From contig CAJMJM010000093.1 in assembly GCA_905213725.1 (NCBI GenBank), positions 1 to 7,339 on the forward strand: a DNA stretch of 7,339 nt. The letters are read 5' to 3'. The position numbers were made by a program, and so were the translations under genes. The notes beneath the pieces are model-generated. The model did not search any database and was not told where the DNA came from. It was given only the letters and a program-made list of their open reading frames with translations. The stretch is from Collinsella aerofaciens. GTDB lineage: Bacteria; Actinomycetota; Coriobacteriia; Coriobacteriales; Coriobacteriaceae. This document shows positions 6,250 through 7,339 of this stretch, piece after piece; the first letter of the stretch is position 1; each line of letters starts with the position of its first letter.

Positions 6250-6282
6250 CCTGCCAAAATAAACCTGTCCCTTTTTGGCAGG
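6250..6282. repeat. REP-like hairpin in the dehydrogenase leader
   Basis: Perfect 10-bp stem: CCTGCCAAAA (6250-6259) pairs with TTTTGGCAGG (6273-6282) around a 13-base loop containing AAACCTGTCCC. It begins 21 bases after the preceding terminator's T-run and ends six bases before the dehydrogenase ribosome binding site. From memory, AAACCTGTCCC-type hairpins resemble dispersed REP elements associated with Y1-family (RAYT) transposases in many bacteria; only one copy is in this window, so repetitiveness cannot be shown here. Alternatives are a structured leader or an attenuator-like stem. Confidence 0.5.
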
Positions 6283-6302
6283 TCGAGCGGAAAGGACTGC
6301 TT

Positions 6303-7238
6303 GTGAACATCCTGGTTTTGCTGCCCGTCAACGACCGCCATCGCGCAATTCTTGAGTCGAGCGCTCCGGGCGAGGACTTTATCTACACGAGCGCCGACGC
6401 CGCCACGCACGAGCAGGTCGCCGATGCCGACGTGATCCTTGGCAACATCGACCCTGGCATGCTCACGGCATGCGAGCATCTCCAGCTGTTGCAATTGCAG
6501 ACCGCCGGCTATGACGATTACTTGGCCGCCGGCACCGTGCCGGCCGACGCTAAGCTTTCCTGCTCGGTGGGTGCCTACGGCCAGGCTGTGAGCGAGCACA
6601 TGTTTGCCATGGTGCTGTCTATGATGAAGCGCCTGCCCGGCTACCAGGATCTGCAGCGCGAACATCGCTGGGAGGACTTGGGCCCGGTCACCTCGCTCAA
6701 AAATGCCAACGTGCTGGTGCTGGGCGCGGGCGATATCGGCGGCCACTTTGCCACGCTCTGCCGCGGCATGGGCGCGCACGTCCGCGGCATCAAGCGCCAT
6801 CCGCTCGTCTACCCCATTGTGTTTGAGGACATGGACGGTATGGATGCCCTGTCTGAGCGCCTGGCGGAGGCAGACATCGTCGCATCCTTTATGCCCAGCA
6901 CACCCGAGACCCGCGGCCTGGCGAACGCCGAGTTCTTCGCCGCGATGAAACCGGGCGCCTTCTTCGCCAACGGCGGCCGCGGCGATCTTGTGGTTGCCGA
7001 CGACTTGGTTGCCGCCTTGGAGTCGGGACATCTCGCCGGCGCCGCGGTCGACGTCACCGACCCCGAACCGTTGCCTGAGACAAGCCCACTGTGGGATGCG
7101 CCTAATATGCTCATCACGCCACACGTCTCCGGCTGGTTCCACCTGGCAGCCACGCTCAACAATGTGGTCGACATTGCCGCGGAGAATCTGCGTCACCTGC
7201 AAGCCGGCGAGACGCTCCGCTGCTGGATCGAGCACTAA
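6303..7238 (+). CDS. D-2-hydroxyacid dehydrogenase, predicted NADP(H)-preferring
   Basis: Cytoplasmic oxidoreductase that interconverts 2-oxoacids and D-2-hydroxyacids, such as glyoxylate/hydroxypyruvate or similar substrates. In the 311-residue product the nucleotide-binding loop GAGDIG is at 141-146 and the catalytic residues are Arg226 (NGGRGDLV), Glu255 (DPEPLP) and His274 (TPHVSGW), a complete set. The second strand of the Rossmann fold ends GIKRHP (162-167) with no acidic residue, which in this family usually means NADP(H) rather than NAD(H). The closest functional analogies are GhrA-like reductases, but the substrate cannot be fixed from sequence. Start choice: GTG at 6303 has AAAGGA (6291-6296) six bases upstream, and the protein then begins directly with the first strand NILVLLPV. 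A TTG at 6237 in the same frame would add 22 residues encoded by the hairpin leader and lacks a ribosome binding site. The strong terminator upstream implies a separate transcript, but no clear promoter is seen in the short gap. Confidence 0.88.
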   Translation: MNILVLLPVNDRHRAILESSAPGEDFIYTSADAATHEQVADADVILGNIDPGMLTACEHLQLLQLQTAGYDDYLAAGTVPADAKLSCSVGAYGQAVSEHMFAMVLSMMKRLPGYQDLQREHRWEDLGPVTSLKNANVLVLGAGDIGGHFATLCRGMGAHVRGIKRHPLVYPIVFEDMDGMDALSERLAEADIVASFMPSTPETRGLANAEFFAAMKPGAFFANGGRGDLVVADDLVAALESGHLAGAAVDVTDPEPLPETSPLWDAPNMLITPHVSGWFHLAATLNNVVDIAAENLRHLQAGETLRCWIEH

Positions 7239-7240
7239 TT

Positions 7241-7268
7241 GTTCCGGCGTTTTGCCAAACGCCGGAAC
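7241..7268. terminator. 12-bp stem-loop after the dehydrogenase gene, possible bidirectional terminator
   Basis: Perfect 12-bp stem (7241-7252 with 7257-7268) and a 4-base loop TGCC, starting two bases after the stop codon. Neither strand has a T-run directly after it (CCCTCG on plus, AATTAGTG on minus), so it is weaker than the other two terminators here or protects an mRNA 3' end. Confidence 0.5.
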
Positions 7269-7308
7269 CCCTCGACGCTGCGAGCCCGCCAGAGCGGCAA
7301 TCTGACGT

Positions 7309-7339
7309 TCAATCGTCGGGCATGACCAGAAGGTCAATG
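7309..7339 (-). CDS. possible C-terminal tail of a convergent gene, cut by the window edge
   Basis: On the minus strand one frame from the right edge reads IDLLVMPDD and then TGA (7309-7311). A convergent gene ending here would fit the stem-loop at 7241-7268 lying between two gene ends, as seen at 870-910. Only ten codons are visible, so this is a guess from placement and plausible residue composition; no family can be named. Confidence 0.25.
   Translation of the reverse strand, partial: IDLLVMPDD

Noticed and set aside
7286..7297. CCGC-CAGA-GCGG mini-hairpin near the right end
   Set aside because: Only four base pairs, expected by chance at this GC content.
7323..7336. TGACC-AGAA-GGTCA inverted repeat at the right edge
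   Set aside because: Five-base arms at the window edge, possibly inside a coding tail; too little context to support a role.
6186..7337. 383-codon minus-strand open frame opposite the dehydrogenase
   Set aside because: It crosses two hairpins and the dehydrogenase, whose catalytic motifs are complete on the plus strand; the translation is His/Arg/Gln-rich and shows no recognisable domain.
1..7339. CRISPR array, prophage, toxin-antitoxin or insertion sequence
   Set aside because: No regularly spaced repeats, no transposase or integrase gene, and no terminal inverted repeats with target duplications were seen.

Overview
The window reads as chromosomal DNA of a high-GC anaerobic Gram-positive bacterium, most likely a gut Coriobacteriia species close to Collinsella. 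That placement is inferred from overall protein character, high GC, AAAGGA-type ribosome binding sites and compact gene spacing; no rRNA or marker gene is present to prove it. Seven complete protein genes are supported, plus a possible eighth cut by the right edge. No tRNA, CRISPR array, insertion sequence or transposase gene is present.

Layout, left to right. A class I glutamine-amidotransferase-like gamma-glutamyl-GABA hydrolase (+) ends at a strong hairpin terminator that it shares with a convergent minus-strand operon. That operon (3215 to 954) encodes a 626-residue c-di-GMP signalling protein (Cys-containing PAS-like N-terminus, degenerate GGDEF, receiver, HD-GYP) followed 24 bases later by a stand-alone histidine phosphotransfer (HPt) protein. 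Upstream of it, also on the minus strand, lies an alpha/beta hydrolase (4224 to 3427). A divergent promoter region follows. Then come three plus-strand genes: a radical SAM protein of the COG0731 type, a type I methionine aminopeptidase with an N-terminal SEC-C zinc motif, and, after a very strong terminator and a short REP-like hairpin, a D-2-hydroxyacid dehydrogenase. The last gene ends two bases before a 12-bp stem-loop, and the final ~30 bases may be the tail of a convergent gene.

How the genes work together. The only clear functional unit is the c-di-GMP/phosphorelay pair. The HD-GYP module keeps all the metal ligands expected of an active c-di-GMP phosphodiesterase. The GGDEF module has lost its signature (GCDKF) but keeps the RxxD inhibitory site and the GTP-contacting residues, so it is probably a nucleotide sensor rather than a cyclase. 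The receiver keeps its phospho-acceptor Asp but has Arg in place of the invariant Lys. With the adjacent HPt this suggests a phosphorelay-controlled phosphodiesterase whose sensor kinase is encoded elsewhere. The other genes are single-purpose metabolic or housekeeping functions with no evident link to each other.

Start codons were reassigned by ribosome binding site for the radical SAM gene (4450 rather than 4336 or 4444) and the dehydrogenase (GTG 6303 rather than TTG 6237).
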